Assembly (NCBI GenBank): GCA_027000105.1
Contig: JALTOP010000544.1
Coordinates: forward strand, 1 to 30,124
Direction: 5' to 3'
Source of the DNA: Planctomycetaceae bacterium
Lineage (GTDB): Bacteria > Planctomycetota > Planctomycetia > Planctomycetales > Planctomycetaceae
DNA length: 30,124 bases
Shown: positions 1-8,434 of the stretch, piece after piece
How positions within the stretch are numbered: position 1 is the first letter of the stretch
Layout: every line of letters begins with the position of its first letter
Program-made: the position numbers and the translations under genes
Notes under the pieces: generated by a model
What the model was told of the DNA's origin: nothing
What the model saw: the letters and a program-made list of their open reading frames with translations, nothing else
Database searches by the model: none

Positions 1-1653
1 CGACTGGAGGTTCTGCCCGATGACAGACTCCCCGCGCGAGGGCCGGGTCGGGCGTATTATGAAGGCCGCAAGGGGGATTTCTTTTTGAGCGAATTGACGG
101 CAAGTCATAACAAACAGCCGGCACCATTTGCGGAGGGTTCGGTCAGTTTCGGGAAGATCAGTATCGGCAACGGAAAAGCAGATGCGAAAAACGTGTTCGA
201 TGGCGACGGTTCAACCGGCTGGTCAACTTCGGGAAAGGAAGGGGAAGCGAATCACCTCGTTCTCGTTTTCAAAAAACCGATCCCGCCGGAAGGCACGCTC
301 GACATTTCGATGCTGTTTGAAAGGCATTTTGCGGCGAGTTTGGGGCGTTTCCGTTTTTCTGTCACCACACAGAAAAAACCTGTGACTGCGAAAAAATATC
401 CGGTTGAAATTGAAGAACTGCTCACCCGTGATAGCGATTCTCTTACAGAAAAAGAGCGGGAAAAACTACGCCGGGAATTTTTGCTTGTTGCCCCGGAACT
501 GGCAGACGCTCGGAAAAAAATTGACGCGATTCGCGCGAAACTTCCGAAAAACCCGACGACAATGGTACTGCGGGAAAGACCGAAAGATAACCCCCGGAAA
601 ACGCATCGGCACCATCGTGGGGAGTATCTGAGTATTAAGGAGGAAGTGACGCCCGGAGTTCCTGCGCTCTTTCCGCCACTTGACAAAGGAGAAGAGGCCA
701 ACCGCCTTGCTTTGGCCAAATGGCTGGTCAGTGAAAAGAATCCGCTTGTTGCCCGTGTGGTTGTCAATCGGCAATGGCAGGCATTTTTCGGCAATGGTAT
801 CGTCCGTTCCCCCGATGACTTCGGCACTCAGGCCGATCCCCCCACGCACCCGCAACTTCTGGACTGGTTGGCGACCGAATTTGTCAAACGAGGCTGGTCG
901 AGGAAAGAGTTGCACCGGTTGATTGTCAATTCGGCGACCTATCAACAAAGTGCGCAGGTCGGCGGGAAACTGCATCAGATCGATCCTGACAATCGCCTGC
1001 TGGCGCGCGGCCCGCGGTTTCGCGTCGATGCGGAAACCATTCGAGATTTATTGCTCAGTGCGAGTGGACTGCTTTCGAAAAAGATGTACGGCCCAAGTGT
1101 CTATCCGCCACAACCGGCCAGCGTCACCGCATTGGCTTACGGGAATATGAAATGGCCTGTTTCAACTGGAGAAGACCGTTATCGTCGTTCTCTTTACACA
1201 TTCAGCAAACGAACCGCACCATTTGCTGCGTTCACAACATTCGATGCGCCCACCGGCGAAACCTGCACCGTTCGCAGAGACCGCAGCAACACGCCGCTGC
1301 AGGCGTTGACCTTGCTCAATGATGAAATGTATCTGGAAATGGCGGTTGCGCTGGCTCGCATGACTGTCAACGAAAACAGGGACGAAAATGTTTCAAAGGA
1401 AGAACTGGCCCGGCAACGAGCCCGCTTTCTGTTCCGCAGACTGTTAACCCGTCCCCCCAGCGAACGGGAACTGGAACTGCTGGTTCATTTTTACCAATCC
1501 CAACTGCATCGGCTGGGACAATCAGAATTAAAAGCGGCGGAGATCCTTGACGAAAAGGAAGCTTCCAACGAACCGGCCTCCAATGAGTTAGCCGCCTGGG
1601 AACTGGTGGCCCGTGCGGTGATGAATCTGGATGAAACAATCACCAGCCCATAA
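1..1653 (+). CDS. PSD1-type protein (DUF1549/DUF1553), 5' end outside window
   Basis: The frame is open from base 1, so only the C-terminal 550 residues are present. The first residues (RLEVLPDDRLPARGPGRA) read like the LamG-like stretch between the DUF1549 and DUF1553 halves of planctomycete PSD1 proteins. The DUF1553 half starts near codon 245 (NPLVARVVVNRQW, then FFGNGIVRSPDDFG) and includes the family signatures LLDWLATEF, SATYQQS, RGPRFRVDAETIRD and RRDRSNTPLQALTLLND. Family members usually begin with a signal peptide and a cytochrome-c-like PSCyt1 domain, which would lie outside the window. The biochemical role is not established; these genes are abundant in planctomycetes and often pair with a DUF1501 protein, which is not seen here. 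A TTG at base 85 could be taken as a start, but conserved sequence upstream argues against it. Confidence 0.9.
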   Translation, partial: RLEVLPDDRLPARGPGRAYYEGRKGDFFLSELTASHNKQPAPFAEGSVSFGKISIGNGKADAKNVFDGDGSTGWSTSGKEGEANHLVLVFKKPIPPEGTLDISMLFERHFAASLGRFRFSVTTQKKPVTAKKYPVEIEELLTRDSDSLTEKEREKLRREFLLVAPELADARKKIDAIRAKLPKNPTTMVLRERPKDNPRKTHRHHRGEYLSIKEEVTPGVPALFPPLDKGEEANRLALAKWLVSEKNPLVARVVVNRQWQAFFGNGIVRSPDDFGTQADPPTHPQLLDWLATEFVKRGWSRKELHRLIVNSATYQQSAQVGGKLHQIDPDNRLLARGPRFRVDAETIRDLLLSASGLLSKKMYGPSVYPPQPASVTALAYGNMKWPVSTGEDRYRRSLYTFSKRTAPFAAFTTFDAPTGETCTVRRDRSNTPLQALTLLNDEMYLEMAVALARMTVNENRDENVSKEELARQRARFLFRRLLTRPPSERELELLVHFYQSQLHRLGQSELKAAEILDEKEASNEPASNELAAWELVARAVMNLDETITSP

Positions 1654-1696
1654 TTGGTATGCCATCGTGATCTGTCAGCATATTGGCAGCATTTAC

Positions 1697-1718
1697 CATT
1701 TATCGAATCATTTATCGA
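1697..1718. repeat. Short direct repeat, 10 bp, 12-bp period
   Basis: CATTTATCGA occurs twice, separated by AT, in the gap between the PSD1 gene and the permease gene. No function is evident. The rest of this 258-base gap shows a second short direct repeat (CTGTTCTGT at 1850 and 1865) and no gene. Confidence 0.5.
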
Positions 1719-1728
1719 TGGGCATCAT

Positions 1729-1757
1729 CCATCGGGAAGTTACCCGCTGATGGTTTT
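1729..1757 (+). terminator. Possible terminator after the PSD1 gene
   Basis: CCATC-GGG pairs with CCC-(GCT bulge)-GATGG around a 6-base loop and is followed directly by TTTT. It sits about 75 bases after the stop codon. The 3-base bulge makes it only a moderate candidate. Confidence 0.4.
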
Positions 1758-1911
1758 ATAGCCCGTTGACGGTTTCGTAGTTTTGTAGTGGAGTGGCACG
1801 GGCAACATTTGCCTTGCATCTGCAATTTGACGTAACTGCTTACCAGAACCTGTTCTGTTGCAGGCTGTTCTGTCACAACCTGTTAGCGTGCAGAGTCATT
1901 TGCCGAGCCAT

Positions 1912-3309
1912 TCAAACCGCAGGGAAAATTGTTGCCAGGATGCAGGTCATTGCGAACCCGAAAACGCTCAGGAGCGTCAATAATGCGGTCCAGGTGCGGA
2001 TGCTTTCCCATTCGGTCAGTCCTCCCATTTGCGAAAAGACCCAAAAACCGCTGTCATTCATCCAGGAAAGCCCCAGCGAGCCGAATCCGACCGACATGGC
2101 AAGATAGACCGGATGAATCGACAACTCCGCCGAGGCGGGAAGCATCGAGGCAAGCATCGAAGCAGCTGTAATCATCGCGACAGTGCCCGAGCCCTGTGCA
2201 ATTTTCATCATAAAAGCGAGGCCGTAGCCGATGCTCATTAGAAGCAAGGCGTGTGTTGTTGCTTCCCCACCAGCGAATATTTCCTGGACAGCATCGCCGA
2301 CACGTGCCTTTTGCAGCATGGCGCCAAAGGCTCCCCCGGCTGAAGTGATAAGGATAATCAATCCGCCACTTTTTAACGCTGTTTCCGCAACGGTTCCCAT
2401 TTGAGATAACGAGGGGCGATGTTGGCGATAATACACTCCCATGGCGACAAAAGTGGAGATCAGCATGGCGACGTTCTTGTCTCCGAAGATCAGAAATATT
2501 TTCCACATTGTCGAAGGATCTTGTCCCTTGATCTCGAAAAACGGCCTGCCAAAAGCGACTCCGGCTATCAGCAGAACGGGTAATGCGATTGGCAGCAGCG
2601 AGGCAAACAATCCCGGGAGTTGGTCTTCGTCAATCTCGGGGACATCTTCCGCCCCCGGCATCGGTCGTACCGGGAAGTCGGTTTTCGAGTCGATCCAGTA
2701 GGCAAAAGCAAGCCCGAGCAAAGCGCACGGAATTCCAACCGCTGCCCCGGCGAGAATCATTGTCGCCAAATCGATTCCCAGTTCTTCAGCCATGAACAAC
2801 GGGCCGGGTGTGGGAGGCACCAGAGTGTGTGTAATGACTGCGCCGGCTGCGATCGCAACCAGATAACGGGTGTAGCCCTCTCCAGTCCGCTTGTACATCG
2901 AACGGGCCAGAGGGACCAGCAAATAGAACACGGTATCGAAAAAGACGGGAATTGATAGAACAAAGCCGGAAGAAAGCAGAGCCAGCCCTCCCCGTTTCAC
3001 GCCGAGAAAACCCAATGTTGCCCGCACGATGCGATCCGCGGCCCCACTTTCCATCAAACACTTACCGATGATCGTTGCCGCCGCTATCACGATGCCTATT
3101 TTTCCGGCAGTCGTTCCGAAGGCGGTTGCCACATCGGAAACACTGGTCACCCATTCGCCTTTTTCGGAGAGACTGACCCAACCGCCCGGAGCCAGCAAGC
3201 TGACCACAATCGCCGCGGTTATCAACGAAAGAAAAGCGCCTATGCGCAACACGACAATCATCCCAATGACGATTGCCATCCCGATGAGCAAGGTGATGAG
3301 TGGGTTCAT
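1912..3309 (-). CDS. GntP-family permease (gluconate/sugar-acid:H+ symporter type)
   Basis: A 465-residue polytopic membrane protein, the usual length for the GntP family, which imports gluconate and related hydroxy-acids with protons. Hydrophobic segments run throughout. Family signatures are SIPVFFDTVFYLLVP (about residues 119-133), the polar loop ITHTLVPPTPGP (159-170), and NDSGFWVFSQMGG followed by a tryptophan-containing segment near the C-terminus. The start gives a typical short N-terminus going straight into the first helix; no strong Shine-Dalgarno is visible. No sugar-acid kinase, dehydratase or GntR-type regulator lies next to it, so the substrate cannot be inferred from context. 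The family assignment is firm and the substrate is open. Confidence 0.88.
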   Translation of the reverse strand: MNPLITLLIGMAIVIGMIVVLRIGAFLSLITAAIVVSLLAPGGWVSLSEKGEWVTSVSDVATAFGTTAGKIGIVIAAATIIGKCLMESGAADRIVRATLGFLGVKRGGLALLSSGFVLSIPVFFDTVFYLLVPLARSMYKRTGEGYTRYLVAIAAGAVITHTLVPPTPGPLFMAEELGIDLATMILAGAAVGIPCALLGLAFAYWIDSKTDFPVRPMPGAEDVPEIDEDQLPGLFASLLPIALPVLLIAGVAFGRPFFEIKGQDPSTMWKIFLIFGDKNVAMLISTFVAMGVYYRQHRPSLSQMGTVAETALKSGGLIILITSAGGAFGAMLQKARVGDAVQEIFAGGEATTHALLLMSIGYGLAFMMKIAQGSGTVAMITAASMLASMLPASAELSIHPVYLAMSVGFGSLGLSWMNDSGFWVFSQMGGLTEWESIRTWTALLTLLSVFGFAMTCILATIFPAV

Positions 3310-3758
3310 AATCGAATTTCACATTTTTCACGATGGTTTGGTTTTAGCCGGATCAGTGGTATATTACGGGAGATTTGTTGATTATGAAAGGATGCGAAAC
3401 CGGAAAATGGTAGTGGATAAGTCGTGGATATACAGTGCCGCCTTCTGTCGGGCTTCAACATCTCAAGGAGATTTGAGTTTCAATCGGATGGCTGGTTGCA
3501 TTTTGATTCCTGTTTTGTTTAAGCGCTGGGAGTAGAATCAGCGATACGATAGCCAGCAGGCAGGTCGATCTTTTCACCTGCCGGTCTTTCCGATTCATTC
3601 TCGGCATAGGTCTTTGCAAGGCGTTGTGCTACAACTCGAAATGGTGACCAGGATTCCATAAACAGGATTCTGGGAACTGGAAACCGGGAAAGAGACGCGA
3701 TTGAGACACGTTCAGGGCACATTCGGGGCACATTTGAGTGAGCAAAGGATTTTCTGAA
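3310..3758. other. Divergent intergenic region between permease and oxidoreductase
   Basis: About 450 bases between divergent genes, so both promoters should lie here. I could not place convincing -35/-10 pairs. The only notable coding signal is a short minus-strand frame listed separately. Confidence 0.6.
3519..3659 (-). CDS. Possible 46-residue hypothetical protein or gene remnant
   Basis: The frame starts at an ATG and reads MESWSPFRVVAQRL, then KTYAENESERPAG, then EKIDLPAGYRIADS, ending PSA. The charged, amphipathic composition is protein-like compared with other frames here. No Shine-Dalgarno precedes the ATG, and the frame is open further upstream into the oxidoreductase gene, so it could be chance or the 3' end of a decayed gene. 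No family is recognised. Confidence 0.25.
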   Translation of the reverse strand: MESWSPFRVVAQRLAKTYAENESERPAGEKIDLPAGYRIADSTPSA

Positions 3759-5933
3759 ATGAAACCGGTCAAATCTGCAGGCGGTTGGCGGGCCATTCTC
3801 TATACATGGAAGAAGTCTCGCGAGGCGGGGGGAATTTTCAAGCTTTGGAGAGCGATGCGTTCCCGAAACGCCTGCAAAACTTGTGCCTTGGGGATGGGCG
3901 GACAGAAGGGCGGGATGGTGAACGAACGAGGTGCCTTTCCGGAAGTCTGCAAAAAAAGTCTGCAGGCAATGGTCGCCGATATGCAGGGGGCGATCCCTGA
4001 TCATTTTTTTGAAACCTACTCGGTCGCGCAACTGCAGCAATTCACACCCAGGCAGTTAGAGCATGCCGGGCGGTTGACAAGGCCGATGCTTTATACGAAA
4101 GGAGAAAACTATTACAGGCCGATCTCATGGGAGCAGGCGTTTCAGAAAATTGCGGATAAGCTGAAATCTGTTTCTGCGGATGAAACATTCTGGTATTTCA
4201 GTGGACGCAGTTCGAATGAGGCCGGTTTTCTGCTTCAACTGTTTGCCCGGCTGTACGGCACCAATAACGTCAATAATTGCAGTTACTACTGTCACCAGGC
4301 CAGCGGAGTCGGTTTGAACAACACCTTTGGTACGGGAACAGCCACGATTACGCTTGAAGATGCGGAAAGTGCAGATCTTGTCTTCCTGATCGGCGGGAAC
4401 CCCGCCAGCAACCACCCCCGTCTGTTGAAAACCTTGATGCAGGTTCGGCGAAAAGGGGGGGAGGTGATCGTGATTAATCCGGTGATCGAACCGGGTTTGG
4501 TCAATTTCAGTATCCCCAGTGATCCGATCAGTCTGCTGTTCGGTTCGAAGATCGCCTCTCTCTATGTGCAGCCCAATATGGGAGGCGATTTGGCCTTGTT
4601 GACCGCGATCGCCAAGAGAATCGTCGAGATGGACGCCCACGATGAAAATTTTCTTATCAAACATACCGAGGGGTGGGAGGAACTGAAAGAACACCTCGCT
4701 CGCCAGGAGATGGCTGAACTGAGTCGATTGGCAGGCGTTACCGAGCAGGAAATTGATCGCATCGCCCGCCTGTATGCAAAATCACGCAAGACGGTCTTTT
4801 CGTGGACGATGGGGGTAACGCATCATGTTCATGGTGTGGAAAATGTTGAAGCGATTGGCAATCTCGCCTGTTTGCGGGGCATGGTTGGCCGCCCGGGCGC
4901 GGGAATGATGCCGATTCGTGGACATTCGAATGTGCAGGGGATCGGTTCGGTCGGGGTCACTCCGAAACTGAAAGACGCCATCTTCAACTCGTTGGAGACA
5001 GAGTACGGACTTCAGCTTCCGACATCCGATGGTCTCGATACTCTTGCCTGTGTTGAAGGAGCTGCTTCGGGCAAGCTGAAAGTCGGTTTCTGTCTGGGCG
5101 GAAACCTGTATGGATCCAATCCGGATTTGAATTACGCCCGGAAGGCTCTTTCCAATCTGGAAATGTTGGTGACGCTCAGCACAACGTTGAATACGGGCCA
5201 TGCCTGCAGCCTGGCAGATGAATCGTTAATTCTTCCCGTTTTGGCGCGGGACGAAGAACCGCATCCAACAACACAGGAATCGATGTTCAACTATGTTCGC
5301 CTGAGTGATGGAGGCCCCAAACGACTTGAAGGGCCGAAAAGCGAAATCGAAGTGATCGCGAAGATTGCTCACGAAGTGCTCGGAGATCAGGGACCGGTTC
5401 AATGGAGTGAAATGGTACAGACCAGTCGGATTCAGGAGATGATCTCGAAAGTTGTTCCCGGTTACGCCCAGATTGGCGATATTGCTCAATCGAAAAAAGA
5501 GTTTCAGATTGAAGGGCGAACTTTCCATGAGCCCAGCTTTGCCACACCAACGGGAAAAGCGAGATTGCATACCTGCAAACTTCCCTCGGCCAGAAGAGAG
5601 GGGGAAATCCGGCTGATGACAGTTCGCAGTGAAGGTCAGTTCAATACGGTCGTCTACGAAGAATACGATCTCTATCGGGGAGTCGATCGCAGAGATGTCA
5701 TCCTGCTTCATCCGGATGACCTCAGCAGGCTCGGTTTGCATCATCGTCAATCGGTGAAAATTAAAAGTGAAGCGGGAGAAATGGAGGGTATTCTCGCCTA
5801 CGAATTTGCAGGCATTAAACCGGGCAATGCCCTGATGTATTATCCGGAAGCGAATGTGCTGGTGCCCCGTCATACCGATCCGCGTTCCCACACACCGGCT
5901 TACAAGGGAATTCCCATAGAGATCACAGCTTGA
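3759..5933 (+). CDS. FdhF/YdeP-family molybdopterin oxidoreductase (formate dehydrogenase alpha-like)
   Basis: A 724-residue protein of the bis-MGD oxidoreductase superfamily. From the ATG used here, N-terminal Cys39, Cys42 and Cys64 (ACKTCALG ... PEVCKKS) are candidate [4Fe-4S] ligands; the third Cys of the CxxCxxxC pattern of FdhF is Met. The segment NNCSYYCHQASGVGL places Cys178-His179 where E. coli FdhF has Sec140-His141, so Cys is the expected Mo/W ligand. GGNPASNHPR and the late segment from TPTGKARLHT onward fit the cofactor-binding and C-terminal MopB domains. An in-frame GTG 21 bases upstream is possible, but AAAGGA nine bases before the ATG favours the shorter form. No FdhD or electron-transfer subunit is adjacent, so the physiological substrate is unknown. 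Confidence 0.88.
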   Translation: MKPVKSAGGWRAILYTWKKSREAGGIFKLWRAMRSRNACKTCALGMGGQKGGMVNERGAFPEVCKKSLQAMVADMQGAIPDHFFETYSVAQLQQFTPRQLEHAGRLTRPMLYTKGENYYRPISWEQAFQKIADKLKSVSADETFWYFSGRSSNEAGFLLQLFARLYGTNNVNNCSYYCHQASGVGLNNTFGTGTATITLEDAESADLVFLIGGNPASNHPRLLKTLMQVRRKGGEVIVINPVIEPGLVNFSIPSDPISLLFGSKIASLYVQPNMGGDLALLTAIAKRIVEMDAHDENFLIKHTEGWEELKEHLARQEMAELSRLAGVTEQEIDRIARLYAKSRKTVFSWTMGVTHHVHGVENVEAIGNLACLRGMVGRPGAGMMPIRGHSNVQGIGSVGVTPKLKDAIFNSLETEYGLQLPTSDGLDTLACVEGAASGKLKVGFCLGGNLYGSNPDLNYARKALSNLEMLVTLSTTLNTGHACSLADESLILPVLARDEEPHPTTQESMFNYVRLSDGGPKRLEGPKSEIEVIAKIAHEVLGDQGPVQWSEMVQTSRIQEMISKVVPGYAQIGDIAQSKKEFQIEGRTFHEPSFATPTGKARLHTCKLPSARREGEIRLMTVRSEGQFNTVVYEEYDLYRGVDRRDVILLHPDDLSRLGLHHRQSVKIKSEAGEMEGILAYEFAGIKPGNALMYYPEANVLVPRHTDPRSHTPAYKGIPIEITA

Positions 5934-5947
5934 TATACTCCGGACGC

Positions 5948-5973
5948 TTCCGGTATGAGAGACGTTACCGGAA
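5948..5973 (+). terminator. Hairpin just after the oxidoreductase gene
   Basis: TTCCGGTA pairs perfectly with TACCGGAA across a 10-base loop, 14 bases after the stop codon. No T-tract follows, so it may act as an RNA 3'-end or stability element and not as a classical intrinsic terminator. Confidence 0.4.
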
Positions 5974-6080
5974 ACAGATCAAGCTGCTTGAGAGAAAACA
6001 GGCTTTGCGGTGAATTCATGCAAAGTGGAATGAACGCAAAGTGGCATAAAACAATTCTATTACCTCAGGTGGATTACTTT

Positions 6081-6108
6081 AGATCCGTTATTACAGATCC
6101 GTTACTAC
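6081..6108. repeat. 14-bp tandem duplication upstream of glnS
   Basis: AGATCCGTTATTAC is followed directly by AGATCCGTTACTAC, one mismatch apart. It lies 58 bases before the glnS start, in the region expected to hold promoter or leader elements. No known operator is recognised. Confidence 0.7.
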
Positions 6109-6165
6109 CGTGTACCGCTGGTCAAGCAGGGTACAGGAAATATTCAGACAAGGGGAAGTCGCATA

Positions 6166-7881
6166 ATGGCTAGTCAGGACGATAGCAACGATAACAACCA
6201 GAACAATCCGGAACAGGAAAAACCGCTCGATTTCATTCGGGAAATTGTGGCCCGTGATGTCGCAGTTGGAAAACATGGGGGGCGGGTTCAGACACGTTTT
6301 CCTCCTGAACCGAACGGCTATTTACATATCGGTCACGCGAAAAGCATCTGTTTGAATTTTGGGATCGCCAGCGAATTCAATGGCCAGTGCAATCTTCGCT
6401 TCGATGATACCAATCCGACCAAGGAAGAGGCAGAGTTTGTCGATTCAATCAAGGAGGATGTCAACTGGCTCGGCTTCAGTTGGGCCAGGGAATGCTATGC
6501 GAGTGACTATTTCGAGCAGCTCTATCAGTGGGCGGAAGAGTTGATCAGGCAGGGAAAGGCCTATGTCGATAGCTGTTCGCTGGAAGAAATGCGATCTCAT
6601 CGTGGTACCGTCACACAGGCGGGGACAGCTTGCGAGCATCGGGATCGGTCTGTCGAGGAAAATCTCGATCTGTTTCGGCGAATGAAGGCGGGGGGATTTC
6701 CGAACGGGGCACACGTGTTGCGGGCCAAAGTCGATCTGGCAGCCGGCAATATGAACATGCGGGATCCCGTCATGTATCGCATTCTGCATTCGGAACATCA
6801 TCGCACCGGGAATGACTGGTGTATCTACCCCATCTATGATTGGGCGCACGGGCAGAGCGATTCGATCGAGAAAGTGACACATTCGATCTGCACGCTGGAA
6901 TTTGAAATTCATCGTCCGCTTTACGACTGGTACATCGAGCAACTCGGGATTTTTCCCTCAAAGCAGTACGAATTTGCGAGACTGAATCTGACATATACGG
7001 TGCTTTCCAAGCGGAAATTGCTGGAGTTGGTTGAGGGAAATCATGTGTCCGGCTGGGATGATCCCCGCATGCCAACATTGGCGGGGTTGCGTCGTCGTGG
7101 TTACACGCCAAAATCGATACGGATGTTTTGCGAAAAAATTGGTGTCACCAAATACAACGGCATGACCGATCTGGCGCTTCTCGAAAACTCGCTGCGGGAA
7201 GATTTGAATCGTTGCGCACAGCGACGCATGGCGGTTCTGGATCCGTTGAAGGTAACGATTACGAATTATCCGCAGGGGCAGACCGAATTACTCGATGCTG
7301 TCAACAATCCGCAGGACGAATCGGCAGGCAAAAGGGAGGTGCCTTTTTCAGGAACGATTTATATTGAACGGAACGATTTCATGGAGGACGCGCCGAAAAA
7401 GTTCTTCCGGCTTTCGGTCGGCCGGGAAGTGCGCCTGCGTTACGCCTATTTTTTGAAGTGCGAGGATGTTGTCAAAAACGAGGCTGGTGAAGTCGTTGAA
7501 CTGCTTTGCACCTACGATCCGGAAACAAGAGGAGGCAGTGCGCCGGATGGTCGCAAGGTGAAGGCGACCATTCACTGGGTTTGTGCGGAAAATGCCGTCG
7601 ATGCCCAAGTGAGACTCTACGATCATCTTTTTCAGATCGAGAATCCGAATGATCTCGCTGAAGGAGAAGATTTCAAAGAGCACATCAACCCGAATTCGCT
7701 GATCCTGGTGGATCATGCCAAGCTGGAGCCGTGTCTGGCTGAAGCCAGACCAGGTGATCATTTTCAGTTTGAACGACTCGGCTACTTCTGTGTTGATAGG
7801 GACTCCACCAAAGAAAAACCGGTGATAAACAGAACGGTCACACTCAGAGACACCTGGGCGAAAGCGAACAAGAAAAAATAG
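6166..7881 (+). CDS. glnS: Glutaminyl-tRNA synthetase
   Basis: Class I aminoacyl-tRNA synthetase charging tRNA-Gln with glutamine in the cytoplasm. The 571-residue length is normal for GlnRS. The HIGH motif appears in PPEPNGYLHIGHAKS (residues 46-60) and the KMSKS-type loop as VLSKRK (279-284). The segments LRFDDTNPTKEE and DWAHGQSDSIE are characteristic of the Glx-RS catalytic core, and the C-terminal third (from about residue 345, with YIERNDF and FFRLSVGREVRLR) is the beta-barrel anticodon-binding domain specific to GlnRS. AGGGGAAG seven bases before the ATG supports the start. Presence of GlnRS suggests direct glutaminylation, although a GatCAB route cannot be excluded from this window. 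Stand-alone gene. Confidence 0.97.
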   Translation: MASQDDSNDNNQNNPEQEKPLDFIREIVARDVAVGKHGGRVQTRFPPEPNGYLHIGHAKSICLNFGIASEFNGQCNLRFDDTNPTKEEAEFVDSIKEDVNWLGFSWARECYASDYFEQLYQWAEELIRQGKAYVDSCSLEEMRSHRGTVTQAGTACEHRDRSVEENLDLFRRMKAGGFPNGAHVLRAKVDLAAGNMNMRDPVMYRILHSEHHRTGNDWCIYPIYDWAHGQSDSIEKVTHSICTLEFEIHRPLYDWYIEQLGIFPSKQYEFARLNLTYTVLSKRKLLELVEGNHVSGWDDPRMPTLAGLRRRGYTPKSIRMFCEKIGVTKYNGMTDLALLENSLREDLNRCAQRRMAVLDPLKVTITNYPQGQTELLDAVNNPQDESAGKREVPFSGTIYIERNDFMEDAPKKFFRLSVGREVRLRYAYFLKCEDVVKNEAGEVVELLCTYDPETRGGSAPDGRKVKATIHWVCAENAVDAQVRLYDHLFQIENPNDLAEGEDFKEHINPNSLILVDHAKLEPCLAEARPGDHFQFERLGYFCVDRDSTKEKPVINRTVTLRDTWAKANKKK

Positions 7882-7905
7882 AGAGGAGTTCCAGCGCAGC
7901 CCCAT

Positions 7906-7959
7906 CCCCGATTCTTGTCGATGCGTTCTTTATCGATTGATTCCGGGGAGTGACTTTTT
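7906..7959 (+). terminator. Possible terminator after glnS
   Basis: Nested arms CCCCG/CGGGG and TCGAT/ATCGA, separated by a symmetrical 7-base internal loop, are followed by TTTTT six bases further on. It lies shortly after the glnS stop. The large internal loop weakens the call. Confidence 0.33.
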
Positions 7960-8081
7960 GGAGAACGGCCTTCCAGTGCCCAAAACTACACAGGTATCAG
8001 CCGAAGCCGCTGGCTGAATCTGATTGACTGGAATTCGCAAGTCGCATTTTTGTTTACTGGATTTTATCGGCCAGACTCGGG

Positions 8082-8175
8082 CCGACCAGCACTCACCGAT
8101 GCGTCTGTAACTGGGGAGGATTCCGGTTGAGGCGAAATTCCGCTGCGAATAGTCGAACGTGTTGACGCTGGTCGG
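8082..8175. repeat. Long-range 9-bp inverted repeat downstream of tRNA-Arg
   Basis: CCGACCAGC and GCTGGTCGG are perfect complements, 76 bases apart, in the non-coding stretch between glnS and the tRNA. They could close a structured RNA of about 94 nt on either strand, or be chance. No known RNA family is recognised, and no gene with a start codon is seen in this stretch of about 325 bases. Confidence 0.3.
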
Positions 8176-8206
8176 TCGATAGTCTTTGGTTGATGGTACC
8201 CGGGAG

Positions 8207-8280
8207 TACCCCGACCAGGATTCGAACCTGGAACCTACGGCTTAGAAGGCCGTTGCTCTATCCAATTGAGCTATCGGGGC
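8207..8280 (-). tRNA. tRNA-Arg (anticodon UCU)
   Basis: A full cloverleaf of 74 nt. The acceptor stem is GCCCCGA with TCGGGGT (G1 pairs with U72), the D-arm is GCTC/GAGC, the anticodon arm is ACGGC-CTTCTAA-GCCGT with anticodon TCT, the variable loop is AGGTT, and the T-arm is CCAGG-TTCGAAT-CCTGG. The discriminator is A. The CCA tail is not encoded. It reads the AGA codon. Confidence 0.95.
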
Positions 8281-8395
8281 GTGCTTCTATCGCCTCCGGG
8301 ACAAAATCCCGCGCGACCTCTTGTTCGTTGATGTTAGACCTGCTTTGCAGGAAACAGGTTCGCGAGATGATAATCTGATAGACTTCCGGAAACCA

Positions 8396-8427
8396 GTCAG
8401 GATTCTCCTCTTCTGGGGGTTCCTGAC
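8396..8427 (-). terminator. Hairpin at the 3' end of the sulfatase gene
   Basis: GTCAGGA pairs with TCCTGAC, and inner CTCC pairs with GGGG, giving an 11-bp interrupted stem eight bases past the sulfatase stop. A T-rich run is present only on the plus-strand side, so on the transcribed strand this is a stem without a U-tract. Confidence 0.4.
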
Positions 8428-8434
8428 AGATTTT

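Noticed and set aside
5226..5891. Minus-strand 221-codon frame
   Set aside because: Antisense to the oxidoreductase C-terminal domain; no domain recognised.
5934..6165. T-box or other riboswitch leader for glnS
   Set aside because: No T-box sequence, specifier hairpin or terminator/antiterminator pair could be found.
8030..8206. Long start-less minus-strand frame downstream of tRNA-Arg, considered as an integrase remnant
   Set aside because: No integrase motifs (R..HxxR..Y) and no start codon; open frames of this length arise by chance at this GC.
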